Origin: Euryodendron excelsum
Taxonomy: Eukaryota > Streptophyta > Magnoliopsida > Ericales > Pentaphylacaceae
DNA: 64,000 nucleotides
Direction: 5' to 3'
Assembly: GCA_033060915.1 (NCBI GenBank)
Contig: CM065389.1
Coordinates: 23,946,001 to 24,010,000, forward strand
Below the pieces are notes generated by a model, which was not told where the DNA came from, did not search any database, and worked only from the letters and a program-made list of their open reading frames with translations. The position numbers and the translations under genes were made by a program. Of this stretch, positions 62,246 through 64,000 are shown piece after piece (the first letter of the stretch is position 1; every line of letters begins with the position of its first letter).

Positions 62246-62730
62246 AACATCGGCGCCTGCTAGCCGACTAGGTGAAAAATGACAAAACCTGCCCTTTTGA
62301 GCCTCCAGGCACGTTTTGGAAAAGTTCAAAATCCCTCAAAACGATAAGTCCATCCTTCCAAATGTTGTCAAACAATCAGGCATCCCCCGCACACCATTCG
62401 GTCCAAATCCGGTCCTATTCTGGCCCACTCTGGTCAAAATGACCGTTTTGCCCCCGAGCGCCTCAGCACGGCACAAACCCCGCTGAATGGTGACAGACTC
62501 TCTTAAAACCATCCTTGAACAGCTCTACACGCTTAACACAGCATACCAGACCATTCCTAACCATTTCTAGCCAACTCCGGTCAAAATGACCGTTTTGCCC
62601 CTGGAAGCCCAAAAATGCCCCGAGACAGCATCGGCCTTGGGATTTCGAGTAAGGGTTTCACCACCCGCCTTTGTTTAACCCAAGGAATACCCTACGATGC
62701 TAAACTCACACAACTCGACAAAAGTTCCCT

Positions 62731-63170
62731 GGAGCGTCTCGCAGACGCTCCGCCTAAATTGTCTTTTTCCCCGATTCCCTGGTTATAACGCACCGTCAAC
62801 CGACTTGAGAAATGCGTACATCAGGAAATTCTCGAACACTCGTCCATAGATCTTTCCATCGATACGGTTCGATCGAATAGATCGCTCCTCGAAGCCCTCC
62901 ATCGTACGATGTACAAACCATGACTTTCAGTAACCCCTGGAGCGTCTCGCAGACGCTTCGCCAAGGTTGACTTTTTCTTCGATTCCCTAATCAAAACGCA
63001 CCGTCAAACGACTTGAGAAATGTGTAAATTTGGAAATTCTAGAAAGTATTTTCGGAGTACTTTCCATTGGAACGGTCCAATAGAATAGATCGCTTCTCGA
63101 AGGCCTCGATCACATCAAATGAAAATAGCTACTTTCGAACACACACGGAGCGTATCACAGACGCTCCACA
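62731..63170. repeat. 208-bp tandem repeat with hairpin, LTR copy 5
   Basis: Hairpins start at 62731, 62939 and 63147, exactly 208 bp apart. The first has perfect arms GGAGCGTCT and AGACGCTCC with a CGC loop. The interval also repeats gattccct, aacgcaccgtcaa, cgacttgagaaatg and atagatcgct. Confidence 0.8.
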
Positions 63171-63471
63171 AAAGTGTCCTTTTTAGCACGCTTCCCAAGG
63201 CGATATCACTCACCTCCAACATAATTCAAACTTTTCGAAAACATGAAAGTTCATCGGAAGCGCTAGGAAAACATCTCCAGTGCAACCGATTTCCCCGGAA
63301 CCTTCCCGATTGACCCAATTATCGAGGAAAAGTTTGGGCAAATCTTCCCGGTGATGAAGCGTATGCTACATGCGCTCAAATTTTGTTCAGATAGACCGAC
63401 TTTCGATCAACGGTCGAGATTTAACCAGTATATAGGGTGCCACATGTTATTCTGACAATAGAACAGTACCT

Positions 63472-63528
63472 GCGCATGTCCTACATGCGCACGGCCAAAT
63501 TTTGGCCACGCGCATGTAGCACATGCGC
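63472..63528. promoter_or_regulatory. Three palindromes upstream of the TATA box, LTR copy 5
   Basis: 63472-63490 and 63510-63528 each have arms GCGCATGT and ACATGCGC. Between them lies GGCCAAATTTTGGCC (63493-63507). Copy 1 keeps the middle palindrome at 11122-11136, also beside its TATA box. Confidence 0.7.
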
Positions 63529-63548
63529 ATGGTCTATTCCAGATTGCC

Positions 63549-63556
63549 TATAAATA
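63549..63556 (+). promoter_or_regulatory. TATA box of LTR copy 5
   Basis: TATAAATA lies 20 bp after the palindrome cluster. It is the same octamer as in copies 1-3. Confidence 0.7.
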
Positions 63557-64000
63557 GAGGCCTCCTCCCTTACATATTCCAGGTGCGAAATTGATACGAA
63601 ACTCTGCTGAAATCACTTCAGAAACTCGAATCTCTACATATATTCCTCCCCTCCAACACTTACGCTAGATTCTACCCCTCCTAAGCTTATACACTCCATA
63701 TACAAAGCCTCATATACACTTATATACTCCACTCAAGCCTCTCAAGCCTTCTTGAAGTCACTCAAGCTCTAAGCAAGACATCCATTGAAGACTACAAGAG
63801 TATTGAAGGCAAAATGTGGTATCCCTTTTACATTTATGCTCTCCCCCACTCTTCTCTTCTCCCTCCTAGCCTACTTAGGCTATTCTCTATTTTAATCCCC
63901 ATCTTTAACCCCCTTTTCTTGCATGCTTGAGCCAAGAGGGCTCCTAGATCATGCCTAGAGGAAAGCAAGTGAGAGCCACTGTGTAGGGGAACCTCTCACT

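Larger units (their letters stand above)
61738..64000 (+). mobile_element. Long LTR, copy 5, runs off the window
   Basis: It starts TGTAAGCACCCC like copies 1 and 2. Visible are hairpin minisatellites (62059-62245), gaccgttttgccccc motifs (62447, 62585), a 208-bp tandem repeat (62731-63170), palindromes (63472-63528) and a TATA box at 63549. It is more GC-rich and less decayed in look than the other copies. Whether it is solo or part of a full element cannot be seen. Confidence 0.8.

Noticed and set aside
62059..63170. CRISPR-like array
   Set aside because: Regular repeats with spacers, but the spacers are themselves repeated, the setting is a plant LTR, and no cas gene exists.

Overview
This is nuclear DNA from a flowering plant, most likely a eudicot. 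It is AT-rich, has canonical GT-AG introns, plant retrotransposon families, several MITEs and SINEs, and one conserved plant gene. Nothing prokaryotic or organellar was seen. The species cannot be named from the sequence.

Layout. 1-612: minus-strand relic of an L1-type LINE reverse transcriptase. 613-3887: non-coding DNA carrying a Harbinger-like MITE, a larger inverted-repeat element with another element nested in it, and a tRNA-like SINE. 3888-25930: one large, decayed Ty1/copia retrotransposon of the SIRE type on the minus strand. Its parts, read right to left, are 5' LTR stub, PBS, gag, protease, integrase, RT, RNase H, an extra envelope-like ORF and the 3' LTR. Three non-coding LTR-type elements (9598-13754, 14301-17890 reversed, 19562-24280) have inserted into it. 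Each starts TG, ends CA and is flanked by a 5-bp target-site duplication, so each looks like a solo long LTR of one family. Two more members lie at 59638-61575 (reversed, truncated) and 61738 to the window end. Their length resembles the long LTRs of Ogre/Tat-type Ty3/gypsy elements, but no coding domain is present to prove that.

27700-45200: the only intact host gene, a plus-strand 12-exon gene for a PSK SIMULATOR (PSI1)-type protein. It has an N-myristoylation start MGGLCS, DUF3475 and DUF668. The exons join to 1980 bp (659 codons plus stop) with consistent phases throughout. Its introns hold young and old transposon insertions, including a 5'-truncated LINE with a perfect 13-bp duplication.

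46330-57000: an old head-to-tail duplication of two roughly 5-kb units just downstream of PSI1. Each unit carries a decayed copy of PSI1 exon 11 and the end of exon 12, so the locus once had PSI1-like tandem copies. The two units act as mutual empty sites that date and delimit two hAT-like insertions and a SINE. 57000-59637 is unassigned intergenic DNA.

The most unusual signals are: (1) the envelope-like ORF, broken by one stop codon and one frameshift; (2) structured repeats in the U3 part of the long-LTR family, namely covarying hairpins with an AGGC-like loop, a 208-bp repeat carrying a perfect 9-bp-arm hairpin, and palindromes beside the TATA box; (3) the PSI1-derived tandem pseudogene units.
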